Part shown: piece after piece, positions 43,209-51,352 of the stretch | How positions within the stretch are numbered: position 1 is the stretch's first letter | Layout of the letters: each line of letters opens with the position of its first letter | From: JABDOU01 sp041567895 | GTDB lineage: Bacteria > Actinomycetota > Acidimicrobiia > Spongiisociales > SHLN01 | NCBI GenBank assembly: GCA_041567895.1 | Contig: JBFGAX010000007.1 | Location: forward strand, 5,961-69,960 | DNA: 64,000 nucleotides | Reading direction: 5' to 3' | Position numbers and translations under genes: made by a program | The notes under the pieces: generated by a model | Seen by the model: only the letters and a program-made list of their open reading frames with translations | The model's database searches: none | What the model was told of the DNA's origin: nothing

Positions 43209-44204
43209 TCAGTCGTCGCGGATCGGCAACGCAATCGTGAACGTGGATCCGCGGCCAAGCTCGCTCTCGACACTTACGGCTCCGCCATGCATCTCGACCA
43301 CGTTGCGCACAATGGCCAATCCGAGGCCGGTTCCACCGGATTCGCGATTGCGGGCATCGTCCACTCGATAGAAGCGCTCGAAGATTCTCGGGAGGTCACG
43401 GCTCGGGATTCCTTTCCCGGTGTCGCTGACCGCAATGGTGGCCGAATCCGCGGACCTCTTCGTGGCAACAGTGATCGTGCCGCCTTTCGGCGTGTACTGC
43501 AGGGCATTCTCGAGAAGGTTGCGGACGGCGAGCCGGAGATCTTTGCGGCTGGCCCGGGCAACGACAGACATGAGATCCGTCTTCAGATCGATCCCGGCAA
43601 CCTCGGCCTGATCGGAGATCCGGTCGACCTCCTTGGACGCCAGTCTCGCGAGATCGACGTCTCGCATGTTCACCGGCTGTTCCGACTCGACCCGCGACAG
43701 GTCGAGTAGATCGGCGACAATTTGAGCAAGTCGGCCCGCGGTCGAGTGGAGCTGCTGCGCGAAGCGCTTGGCAGCAACCGGGTCTTCCTCGATGGCGACC
43801 ATGAGCGTCTCGGCGACAGCCTGGATCGAGGCAACAGGCGTTTTCAGCTCATGCGAAGCATCTGCCACGAAGTCCCGACGCATCGTCTCTACTTCGCGAA
43901 GTCGTGTGATATCTCGCAGGATCAAGAGCGCCCGGCCCGTATCTTCGGATAGGGGCCGGGCCGTTACCTGTATCCATCGAGGTGGGGTCCCGCGTTGAAT
44001 TACATCGTCGGCCGTACGACCGTCGAGTGCTTCACCTACCAGAGCAACCAGGGTTGTAGGAACCAGCCGAACCAACTGTCGAGGTAGGGGTGCGCCGATG
44101 AGTTCGGCCGCCGCGGTATTCGTGAAAACGACTTCATCCGCCTCGACGACCACCACACCGTCGGGAAGCGCGTTCAGCAAGACGCTCTCGGCCGGCTCAG
44201 TCAT
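43209..44204 (-). CDS. PhoR/SenX3-like sensor histidine kinase without membrane segments
   Basis: This 331-residue kinase has an N-terminal PAS domain (ALPDGVVVVEADEVVFTNTAAAELIG), the HisKA box FVADASHELKTPVASIQ with His118, and the ATPase motifs NLLENALQYTP (N box), DTGKGIP (G1), IFERFYR (F box) and GGTGLGLAI (G2). It is the partner of the adjacent response regulator. It overlaps the regulator gene by 8 bp. It lacks the N-terminal membrane helices of usual PhoR and SenX3, so it must be cytosolic and probably receives the phosphate signal through PhoU and PstB. Confidence 0.93.
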   Translation of the reverse strand: MTEPAESVLLNALPDGVVVVEADEVVFTNTAAAELIGAPLPRQLVRLVPTTLVALVGEALDGRTADDVIQRGTPPRWIQVTARPLSEDTGRALLILRDITRLREVETMRRDFVADASHELKTPVASIQAVAETLMVAIEEDPVAAKRFAQQLHSTAGRLAQIVADLLDLSRVESEQPVNMRDVDLARLASKEVDRISDQAEVAGIDLKTDLMSVVARASRKDLRLAVRNLLENALQYTPKGGTITVATKRSADSATIAVSDTGKGIPSRDLPRIFERFYRVDDARNRESGGTGLGLAIVRNVVEMHGGAVSVESELGRGSTFTIALPIRDD

Positions 44205-44892
44205 CCACGAATTTGTAGCCGAGGCCGCGCACCGTCACGAGGTATTGCGGGTTTTTGGGATCCGGTTCGATCTTCTTGCGAATCCGTTTGATATGAACAT
44301 CGAGCGTCTTCGTATCCCCGTAGTAGTCGAAACCCCATACCTCGGTGATCAGCCGATCGCGAGTCATCAACAGGCCGCGGTTGCGTAAGAACGCGGCCAA
44401 TAGCTCGAATTCGCGAGGCCGCATCTGCACCGGTTCTCCCCCAACCTCGACTTCGTGTCGTGCGACATCCATCGAGACCGGCCCGCCAGTCAGCATCTCG
44501 GACTCGGCGTCGAAGCGATCGCTCATGCCGCGCCGACGCAGGTTGGCTCTGACGCGTGCAAGCAGCTCCCGCATTGAGAACGGCTTGGTGACATAGTCGT
44601 CTGCCCCAAGCTCGAGACCGGCCACTTTATCGGCCTCGGAATCGCGGGCAGTGATCATGATGATCGGCACATCTGAGGTCGCTCGAAACATCCGACACAG
44701 ATCGAGCCCGGAGATCTCGGGCAGCATGACGTCGAGCAAAATGAGCGAAGGATCCCCCTCCTTGAACATACGGAGCCCTGTGTTCCCGGTTTGCGCTATG
44801 TCAACGACGTAGCCCTCCGATTCGAGGTTGTACTTGATGGAATCCGCCAGCGGCTCCTCGTCTTCGATGACGAGGATGCGCACCTCAGACAT
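44197..44892 (-). CDS. PhoB/RegX3-like response regulator
   Basis: This 231-residue OmpR-type regulator has the receiver acidic pair in VIEDEEPL, phospho-acceptor Asp54 in ILLDVMLPEISG, Thr81 in MITARD and Lys103 in YVTKPFS. Its winged-helix DNA-binding domain is VQMRPREFELLAAFLRNRGLLMTRDRLITEVWGFDYYGDTKTLDVHIKRIRKKIE. The ATG at 44892 is inside the end of phoU by 8 bp, a typical coupled start. It should control pstS and other phosphate genes; a row of direct repeats upstream of pstS is a candidate site. Confidence 0.95.
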   Translation of the reverse strand: MSEVRILVIEDEEPLADSIKYNLESEGYVVDIAQTGNTGLRMFKEGDPSLILLDVMLPEISGLDLCRMFRATSDVPIIMITARDSEADKVAGLELGADDYVTKPFSMRELLARVRANLRRRGMSDRFDAESEMLTGGPVSMDVARHEVEVGGEPVQMRPREFELLAAFLRNRGLLMTRDRLITEVWGFDYYGDTKTLDVHIKRIRKKIEPDPKNPQYLVTVRGLGYKFVDD

Positions 44893-45562
44893 GATGCGAG
44901 GCGTCCGTGAACTCTCGGAACTCGCCGGTGAGCAGGAATGCCAGCTGCTCTGCCACATCGACGGCGTTGTCACCCGCACGCTCCAGCGTTCGGGAGACAA
45001 CCATCATGCGGACCCCCCACTCGAGTAGTTCGGGATCGGACGCGAGCGCAGCTACCTTCCGAACCATCTTGCGATTGAGTCGGTTGACCGGGCGGTCCAT
45101 CTCAGGCAGAGCCAGCGCTCGATCCAAATCCCTGGCCTGAAACGCCTCCATGGCCGCGCGGATCATCAAGAGGACGACGTCACCCATCTCCCGCAGGTCA
45201 GTCGCGATCGTCGGATCGTGCGGCAGTTCCTTCGCCTTCTTTGTGATTTTCGCAATCGTGACAGCCAGATCGGCGATGCGCTCGAGGTGCGAATTGACGT
45301 GCAAGATCACCGACATCAACCGGAGATCAATCGCGACCGGCGTTTGAAGGGCCATCGTTTCGAGCCATCGCTGGTGAACCGCCAGGTAGATGTCGTCGAC
45401 GACATCGTCGGCGGCGATGATGTCTTTGGCACGCGAAATATCAGATGCGATCAGGGCGTCGACGGCATCGCTCAGCATCCGGCAGGCATGCTCTCCCATG
45501 ACTACGAGATCGTGTTCGAGGTGGGCCAGCTCGTCGTGGAAGTGCGGCCGCAATTCGGTCAT
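44885..45562 (-). CDS. phoU: Phosphate signalling complex protein PhoU
   Basis: This 225-residue protein has two PhoU helical bundles: FHDELAHLEHDLVVMGEHACRMLSDAVDAL and the metal-binding pattern LHVNSHLERIADLAVTIAKI in the first, then VVSRTLERAGDNAVDVAEQL in the second. PhoU links the Pst transporter to the PhoR-type kinase and represses phosphate starvation genes when phosphate is ample. Its start overlaps the pstB stop by 4 bp. Confidence 0.96.
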   Translation of the reverse strand: MTELRPHFHDELAHLEHDLVVMGEHACRMLSDAVDALIASDISRAKDIIAADDVVDDIYLAVHQRWLETMALQTPVAIDLRLMSVILHVNSHLERIADLAVTIAKITKKAKELPHDPTIATDLREMGDVVLLMIRAAMEAFQARDLDRALALPEMDRPVNRLNRKMVRKVAALASDPELLEWGVRMMVVSRTLERAGDNAVDVAEQLAFLLTGEFREFTDASHHV

Positions 45563-46458
45563 CCGAACCGTCCTGTGATGTAGTCCTCGGTCCGCTTCTC
45601 CGCGGGATTCGTGAAGATCGCGCTGGTCTCGTCGAATTCTACGAGTACGCCGGTTCGCTGCCCGGTCTCGTCCATGTCGACCGTGAAGAAGGCGGTCCGA
45701 TCGCTCACGCGTGCCGCTTGCTGCATGTTGTGGGTGACAATGACGATGGAGTAGTCCTCCTTCAAATCTTGCATGAGGTCTTCGATCCGCAGGGTTGCAA
45801 TGGGATCGAGCGCCGAGGCAGGTTCATCCATGAGCAGCACATCCGGGCTCGTGGCAATAGCGCGAGCAATGCAGAGACGCTGCTGTTGGCCACCCGATAG
45901 CGCATAGGCGGAGTCCTTCAGTTTGTCTTTCACCTCTTCCCACAGGGCCGCTCTGGTGAGTGCCTGTTCGACGAGCACGTCGAGATCTCCCTTGAACCCG
46001 GCAATTGTCGGGCCAAAGGCAACGTTGTCATAAATCGACTTCGGGAAGGGGTTCGGCTTCTGAAACACCATTCCGATGTGGCGGCGGACCTGAACCGGAT
46101 CTACTTCACTCCCGTAGAGATCGATGCCGTGGTAGCGAATCGAGCCCGACACTCTGGCAATCTCAATCAAATCGTTCATGCGGTTGAAGCACCGCAGCAC
46201 GGTGCTTTTCCCGCAACCGGAAGGACCGATGAGAGCCGTGATCTCGTTGCGGCGTATCTGAATCCCGACGTCTCTTACGGCGTGAAAATCGCCGTAGTGA
46301 ACGTTCAACTCCTCCACGTCGAAGACAACCGGGCTTTCGATGGGAGCGTGATCGGACCTGTTCACGGCGCCCCCCATCAGCCGAGAGGCTGCGGTGCCGG
46401 TGTCGGTCCTGGCGAGCTGCGACCTCACTCCGGGCTCGAGTACGTCGGGCTGGTTCAT
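45559..46458 (-). CDS. pstB: Phosphate ABC transporter ATPase PstB
   Basis: The protein (about 299 residues) has all PstB motifs: Walker A GPSGCGKST, the Q loop in MVFQKPNPFPKSIYDNVAFGP, the signature LSGGQQQR, Walker B LLMDEPASALDP and VTHNMQQAARVSDRTAFF. The C-terminus ends with the typical FTNPAEKRTEDYITGRFG. The ATG at 46458 is chosen because GGAG lies 6 bases upstream; an in-frame ATG at 46485 gives a 9-residue longer N-terminus without a ribosome-binding site. It drives phosphate import with PstA and PstC. Confidence 0.96.
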   Translation of the reverse strand: MNQPDVLEPGVRSQLARTDTGTAASRLMGGAVNRSDHAPIESPVVFDVEELNVHYGDFHAVRDVGIQIRRNEITALIGPSGCGKSTVLRCFNRMNDLIEIARVSGSIRYHGIDLYGSEVDPVQVRRHIGMVFQKPNPFPKSIYDNVAFGPTIAGFKGDLDVLVEQALTRAALWEEVKDKLKDSAYALSGGQQQRLCIARAIATSPDVLLMDEPASALDPIATLRIEDLMQDLKEDYSIVIVTHNMQQAARVSDRTAFFTVDMDETGQRTGVLVEFDETSAIFTNPAEKRTEDYITGRFG

Positions 46459-46478
46459 GTCAATCTCCGTTTCGTCGT

Positions 46479-47435
46479 TCACCATCGCCGCTCATACCGA
46501 TTCCTCAAGATCACGGAACTTCCGTTCGCCACGAACAACACGACGAGCAGAACCAGGATTGCAGCGGGCGCCAGGTTCTCTTTGAAAACGGGATCCGTCT
46601 GCCGGCTCCACGAGAGAACGACAGCGGGCAGAGCCGTGTACGTGCCGGTTAGCCGGTCGATCAGGCCCGCCGACCCGGCGCTGAAAAAGCCGGTTGCAAC
46701 GCCAATGACCAGTAAAGGAGCGGTTTCGCCGAATGCCCGTGCCAGGGCGAGGACGGTTCCTGTCAATATGCCCGGCGTCGCAATCGGAAGCGTGTGGTGC
46801 CGAATCACTTCCCATTGGGTCGCACCCACGCCAAATCCAGCCTCCCGAATCGTGTCTGGCACAGCCCGGAGCGCCTCAGACGCGGTGATGATGATTACGG
46901 GCAGGACGAGGACCGCCAGCGTGATCCCGGCCGCGATCACGTTCCGCCCGGCTGTGGTATCGGGACCACCAAGGCCAATGGCGTCGACGAGTCGCACGAA
47001 CACGGCCAATCCGAGAAGTCCGTACACGATGGATGGCACTCCCGCCAGATTCCGGATATTCGTTTGGAGAAACCTGGTGAGGGTGTTGTTCGGCGCGTAT
47101 TCCTCGAGGTAGATGGCGGTCCCGATCCCAAGTGGAAAGGCGACGGTTGCCACGATGACCGTGATACCGATCGATCCGAGGAGCGCTGTCCACACGCCTG
47201 CGGTTGCCGGGTCGAGGCTGATCCCCGATGTGATGAAGTCAAGACCGCGCTCGCGAAAGACCGGCACAGCTCCGATCACGATGTCTGCAAGGAGCGTCAC
47301 GAGAATGAGCAACGATGCGAGCAGCAGGAGAAGCAAGGTTGCCTCGAACGCAATTCCAGCCGGATTGAAGCGGCGGCCCTCCAACGATCGGCGCATCGCA
47401 GCGGCGGTGTCGAGCGTCTCGGTGCGGCCCATCAT
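46479..47435 (-). CDS. pstA: Phosphate ABC transporter permease PstA
   Basis: This 318-residue protein has six predicted membrane helices and the PstA hallmarks: GIGTAIYLEEYAPNN, RNLAGVPSIVYGLLGLAVFV, and the EAA coupling loop ITASEALRAVPDTIREAGFGVGATQWEVIRHHTLPIATPGI, then RAFGETAPLL. It pairs with PstC. The ATG overlaps the pstC stop (ATGA at 47435-47432). Confidence 0.95.
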   Translation of the reverse strand: MMGRTETLDTAAAMRRSLEGRRFNPAGIAFEATLLLLLLASLLILVTLLADIVIGAVPVFRERGLDFITSGISLDPATAGVWTALLGSIGITVIVATVAFPLGIGTAIYLEEYAPNNTLTRFLQTNIRNLAGVPSIVYGLLGLAVFVRLVDAIGLGGPDTTAGRNVIAAGITLAVLVLPVIIITASEALRAVPDTIREAGFGVGATQWEVIRHHTLPIATPGILTGTVLALARAFGETAPLLVIGVATGFFSAGSAGLIDRLTGTYTALPAVVLSWSRQTDPVFKENLAPAAILVLLVVLFVANGSSVILRNRYERRW

Positions 47436-48373
47436 CAGTATTTCTGCCTGACCCGTTGGACAAAGCGGTCACTCATCCAGTTGAGCACCAGGGTGATGAA
47501 GAACAGGGTGATGCCGAGGGCGAAGACTCCTTCAAATGCGAGCGCTTCACCGGCCACCTGATCCGAACCGGTTGCCACCGAAGCGATAGCTGCGGTGAGG
47601 GTCGTACCAGAGTCGAGGGGGTTCCACGTTCGCAGCGCCCCTCCGACCGCTCCGGCGGCCATGAACGTGACCATGGTTTCTCCGATAGCGCGCGACAGAC
47701 CGAGGATGAGCGACGCCATGATGCCGGAAACAGCGCCCGGGATCACGACCCTGCGGATCGTCGTTGACTTCTTGGCACCAAGCCCAAAGGAAGCCTCTCG
47801 CAGTGCCTGTGGCACCGCACGCAGCGCGTCCTCCGATACGGAGGCGACGAGCGGTGTGACCAGGATCCCGACGCCGATGGCGGCGGTGAGGAGGGTGGCC
47901 GGCTTTGGCGAGTTGAGGAGCTCGACCACGATGTTGGGGCCAATCCACAGCAACGCGAAGAAGCCGAGAACGACCGACGGGATTCCCGCCAGAATCTCCA
48001 GCACCGGCTTCAACAACCGTCGCATTCGCGGGTTGGCGTACTCGGCAAGGTAGATGGCGGCTCCCAGCCCGAGAGGTGTAGCCACCACCATTGCGAGGAG
48101 CGACATGACCAGTGTGCCGGCTACGGGCGTGAGTAAATCGAATCGGTTGCGTCGCGGAAACCAGCCGACATCGAGCAGCGCCCCCTTGTCCACGTTCGCA
48201 AAGAAGCTTGCGGCGTTACCGAGGAGTGATGCCACGATGGCGATACTGATCACGACAGAAACGATCGCCATGCTGAGGAACAGGCGGCGGACGCGCTGTT
48301 CCCTGCGAAGCCTGCGGGGTTCTCCTCGCAGATCCACCGGGCCGCTTGTCGCCGTCATGCTTGTCGCCGTCAT
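47435..48373 (-). CDS. pstC: Phosphate ABC transporter permease PstC
   Basis: This 312-residue protein has six predicted helices and the PstC hallmarks: LLTPVAGTLVMSLLAMVVATPLGLGAAIYLAEYANPRMRRLLKPVLEILAGIPSVVLGFFAL, the EAA loop VSEDALRAVPQALREASFGLGAKKSTTIRRVVIPGAVSGI, then SRAIGETMVTFMAAG. The first 30 bases are an exact 15-bp tandem duplication, so the N-terminus reads MTATSMTATS. The first of the two ATGs (48373) has AAGG about 10 bases upstream. It follows pstS by 28 bp. Confidence 0.94.
   Translation of the reverse strand: MTATSMTATSGPVDLRGEPRRLRREQRVRRLFLSMAIVSVVISIAIVASLLGNAASFFANVDKGALLDVGWFPRRNRFDLLTPVAGTLVMSLLAMVVATPLGLGAAIYLAEYANPRMRRLLKPVLEILAGIPSVVLGFFALLWIGPNIVVELLNSPKPATLLTAAIGVGILVTPLVASVSEDALRAVPQALREASFGLGAKKSTTIRRVVIPGAVSGIMASLILGLSRAIGETMVTFMAAGAVGGALRTWNPLDSGTTLTAAIASVATGSDQVAGEALAFEGVFALGITLFFITLVLNWMSDRFVQRVRQKY
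48344..48373 (-). repeat. Exact 15-bp tandem duplication at the pstC start codon
   Basis: ATGACGGCGACAAGC occurs twice in direct succession on the minus strand (48373-48359 and 48358-48344), so two in-frame ATGs each begin the peptide MTATS. Confidence 0.9.
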
Positions 48374-48401
48374 GGTGCTGGCCTTGCCATGCTCTCTCGG
48401 C

Positions 48402-49388
48402 CTATCGGCTTTCCCAAGCGGCGATGGTCCCGGCGTAGTCGGAGAGAGCGACGTAGCCCGTCTCCGGTACCGACGCCAGACCTTCGGTTGAGAGAAAGAA
48501 GTCGACGTACTCGGCAAGCTCGGGCTTTTCCGCGGCTTTGATCGTGTTGACGTAGATGTACAGCGGACGCGCCAGCGGATAGCTGCCGTCGGCAATCGTG
48601 ACCTCGGTTGGCTCGACACATCCGCCGGTGCCGTCGTCCACTGCGAGAGCCACAACTTTGTCCTGATTCTCGAAGTAGAAGGCGTAACCCACCCAGCCGA
48701 GAGACGTTTCGGAGCCGGCGATGCCGTCGATGATCACGTTGTCGTTCGGCGACGCAACGTAATCGAGACGAGCAGCGTGCTCGACCCCACGTTCCTCGGC
48801 CAGATCCTCGATCACGAACTCGACGAACGTGTCGTAGGTGCCAGATTCCTCGCCGGGCGCGGTGATGACAAGGGGTGCGTCCGGGTAGGGCGCGTGACCG
48901 GCTCCGAGCTCGCTTGCCAATGAGTTTGCGTCGGACCAGGAATCGAATCCGAGTGATTCAGGCCCCATGAGTGCGTAGAGATCTCTGAAATCGAGACATG
49001 TGATCGTTCCATTCGCCGGGGATGTGAGCACCGAGAGCCCGTCGATCGCCACGATCAACTCCACGTACTCGACGCCGTTTGCAGCGCAATCTTCGGCCTC
49101 GGATTCCTTGATGGCTCTCGATGCATCGGAGATATCGGTCTGGCCCTCGCAGAACTTCTTGAAGCCATCACCTGTGCCAGGCCCCTCAACAGACATCGTG
49201 ATGCCGGGATTGGCGGCCGAAAACTTTTCTGCGTTCCGAGCAGAGATGGGCTCCACCGTCGACGACCCGGATATCACAATCGATCCGCCGCCCCCACCAG
49301 AGGTCACCTCCTCAGCGTCGACCCCACCACACGCCGCTCCCGCAAGTGCCAACGCCACGATGCACGATATCCACGACTTCGGATCCAT
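48402..49388 (-). CDS. pstS: Phosphate-binding lipoprotein PstS
   Basis: The 328-residue precursor has a lipoprotein signal (ISCIVALALAGAACGG, Cys20) and the PstS signature SIVISGSSTVEPISARNAEKFSAANPGITMSVEGPGTGDGFKKFCEGQTDISDASRAI, where Ser and Thr of SGSSTV coordinate phosphate. The later EESGTYDTFVEF and LGWVGYAFYFENQDKV segments are also typical. GGAGGAG lies 5 bases before the ATG at 49388. It is the first gene of the pstSCAB-phoU-regulator-kinase operon. Four cysteines suggest two disulfides. Confidence 0.95.
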   Translation of the reverse strand: MDPKSWISCIVALALAGAACGGVDAEEVTSGGGGGSIVISGSSTVEPISARNAEKFSAANPGITMSVEGPGTGDGFKKFCEGQTDISDASRAIKESEAEDCAANGVEYVELIVAIDGLSVLTSPANGTITCLDFRDLYALMGPESLGFDSWSDANSLASELGAGHAPYPDAPLVITAPGEESGTYDTFVEFVIEDLAEERGVEHAARLDYVASPNDNVIIDGIAGSETSLGWVGYAFYFENQDKVVALAVDDGTGGCVEPTEVTIADGSYPLARPLYIYVNTIKAAEKPELAEYVDFFLSTEGLASVPETGYVALSDYAGTIAAWESR

Positions 49389-49431
49389 CTGCTCCTCCGG
49401 TTTCGTTTCGATGTGCAAGCTACGGAGGCCG

Positions 49432-49471
49432 GGTAACCGGTTCGGTGAAGTCGGGTTACCGGAACATGAAC
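49432..49471 (-). promoter_or_regulatory. Candidate PHO box upstream of pstS
   Basis: On the minus strand, GTTCATG, GGTAACC, CTTCACC and GGTTACC follow one another with about 11-bp spacing. Actinobacterial PHO boxes are direct repeats of GTTCACC-like heptamers with 11-bp period, so this degenerate row 44-83 bases before the pstS ATG is a reasonable binding site for the adjacent regulator. The match is imperfect. Confidence 0.45.
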
Positions 49472-49531
49472 GTTCGGAGCGACTGATTTCTCATCCGAGG
49501 CTGCGCCCGGCTGAGACGTCCCGGTACTATT

Positions 49532-49550
49532 GTTTTACAAAATGTAAAGA
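49532..49550. promoter_or_regulatory. Operator GTTTTAC-N5-GTAAAGA, copy 2 (upstream of the ygfK operon)
   Basis: GTTTTACAAAATGTAAAGA differs from the copy at 38234-38252 only at spacer position 1 and arm position 18, although it lies in an unrelated sequence context 11 kb away. TACTAT (49525-49530) just before it is a plausible -10 box, so the operator would cover the transcription start. The ygfK GTG follows 11 bases later. Confidence 0.82.
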
Positions 49551-49561
49551 CAGGAAGTTTC

Positions 49562-51349
49562 GTGACCGCAACCACCGACCCGCCCCTCACGCAGCCACCG
49601 TTGACGCCATATTCGCTGGAGGTCCTGCTCGATCGGATCTCAGACGAATGGCACGACCGCAAACAGATCTTCGATTTGCCGACCGCCCGCATCTGGTCCC
49701 CGGATCCGGAGTTTGACCTGTCGTTCGAGTTTCTAGGGCGTCCCGCCGCCTCTCCCATCGGACCCGCCGCCGGACCGCACAGCCAGCTCGCTCAAAACAT
49801 CATCCTGGCCTGGCTTGGTGGTGCGCGCATGTTCGAGCTCAAAACCGTGCAGATCATGGACGAACTCGAAATCGGCCGTCCCTGCATCGACATGGAAACC
49901 ATCGGCTTCAACATCGAGTGGAGCCAGGAACTCAAGATAAAGCAGTCACTGGAGGAATACGTCAAGGCGTGGATGGTCATAGAGATCCTCAAACACTGGA
50001 AGCCGATTCATCCCTATATCGGTGAGAACTCCGGTCCGTTCGTGTTCGATCTGTCTGTCGGCTATGACCTGGCCGGCATCTCGACGCCCGAAGTCTCCTT
50101 CTTCATCGAATCGATGATGGACGCCACCGACGAAATCGATCGCCTCCGGCCGCAGCTGACTGGCCACTTCGCCAAGTTTGCGGGCTTCCACTTCGAACCA
50201 AGGATCGCCGACACCGTGACGCTTTCGACATTCCATGGATGTCCACCGGAGGAAATCGAAGGCATAACCAAGTATCTGATGGAGCACCACAACCTCGATG
50301 TCGTGGTCAAGCTCAACCCGACCTTGCTCGGATTCGGAAACGTCGTTGACATCCTCCAAAAACAACTGGGCTACGAGCACATTCGTCTCAGCCGCGACTC
50401 GTTTGTCGACGATCTGCAGTTCCCGAGAGCCATCGAGCTGATTCAGGATCTACGCGACTTCGCCAGGCAGCGCGGTCGCAAATTCGGCATCAAGCTCACG
50501 AACACGCTCGTCGTCCAGAACGACAAGGGCTTTCTGCCAGACGACCCCATGTACCTGTCGGGTCCGCCCTTACATGTTCTCGCCACCGCGCTGCTCGACG
50601 AGCTGATCAACACGCTCCCGAACAACACCCTTATGGTCGAAGGCCACGCAGGCGACGTGCAGGTGAGCTGGTCGGCCGGCATCACGCGCGAGAACTTTGC
50701 AACGTCGATCGGAATGGGAGTGGCGCCCGCCACCGTCTGTTCCGACCTGTTGCAGCCTGGCGGATACGGGCGGATCAAACCGATGCTCAAACGCCTGACG
50801 GACAACATGAAGGAAGCGGGAGTCACGGATCTTGCGGAATGGCGCAGACACGAGTGGGAGCGAGCGAAGGCCGCGGGGTTCCTGGGTCCGGTCGAAGCCC
50901 ATGTTCATGCGCTGACCAAAGGTGGGTTGCGAGAAAAGTACCACCACGACGCTCACCAGGATGGGCCCAGACGGGTCGATCATGTGCTCGAGATGTGGGG
51001 TTGTGTTGCGTGCAATTTCTGCGTCACGGTGTGCCCGAACGACGCGTTCACAAAGATCCCGACCCCGGCCGGCATGGAGGTCGATGGGCGCCAGCAATAC
51101 GTCGTTCTGGTCGAGCAATGCAACGAGTGCGGCAATTGCATGGTGTTCTGCCCGGAAGAAGGCGACCCCGCTCAGATCAAGCCCAGGTTGTTTTTCGACG
51201 AGAGCCGCTTCGCCGCTCAATCCGGTCAGGCCTTCCTCCTGTCGAAGGACAACGGAGGTTTTTCCATAACTGCTACCCCGCAAGCCGAGTCGGAGGTGCC
51301 AGTATTGAGGGAGCTACTGGAACAAGGAGGCAAGGCCATCACCGGCTGA
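49562..51349 (+). CDS. ygfK: YgfK-like iron-sulfur oxidoreductase, short form
   Basis: This 595-residue protein matches the dihydroorotate-dehydrogenase-like barrel of YgfK (annotated in E. coli as a putative selenate reductase subunit and linked to urate reduction): FLGRPAASPIGPAAGPHSQLAQNIILAWLGGARMFELKTVQIMDELEIGRPCIDM near the N-terminus and GHAGDVQVSWSAGITRENFATSIGMG later. The C-terminus has two [4Fe-4S] motifs, CVACNFCVTVCP (about 481-492) and CNECGNCMVFCP (about 520-531). E. coli YgfK is about 1030 residues and contains a GltD-like FAD/NAD(P) domain between these parts; that domain is absent here. AGGAA lies 6 bases before the GTG start. It leads a catabolic operon. Confidence 0.87.
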   Translation: MTATTDPPLTQPPLTPYSLEVLLDRISDEWHDRKQIFDLPTARIWSPDPEFDLSFEFLGRPAASPIGPAAGPHSQLAQNIILAWLGGARMFELKTVQIMDELEIGRPCIDMETIGFNIEWSQELKIKQSLEEYVKAWMVIEILKHWKPIHPYIGENSGPFVFDLSVGYDLAGISTPEVSFFIESMMDATDEIDRLRPQLTGHFAKFAGFHFEPRIADTVTLSTFHGCPPEEIEGITKYLMEHHNLDVVVKLNPTLLGFGNVVDILQKQLGYEHIRLSRDSFVDDLQFPRAIELIQDLRDFARQRGRKFGIKLTNTLVVQNDKGFLPDDPMYLSGPPLHVLATALLDELINTLPNNTLMVEGHAGDVQVSWSAGITRENFATSIGMGVAPATVCSDLLQPGGYGRIKPMLKRLTDNMKEAGVTDLAEWRRHEWERAKAAGFLGPVEAHVHALTKGGLREKYHHDAHQDGPRRVDHVLEMWGCVACNFCVTVCPNDAFTKIPTPAGMEVDGRQQYVVLVEQCNECGNCMVFCPEEGDPAQIKPRLFFDESRFAAQSGQAFLLSKDNGGFSITATPQAESEVPVLRELLEQGGKAITG

Positions 51350-51352
51350 ACT

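Noticed and set aside
49468..49475. GAACGTTC as a second LexA box near pstS
   Set aside because: The SOS box needs four bases between GAAC and GTTC; here there are none.
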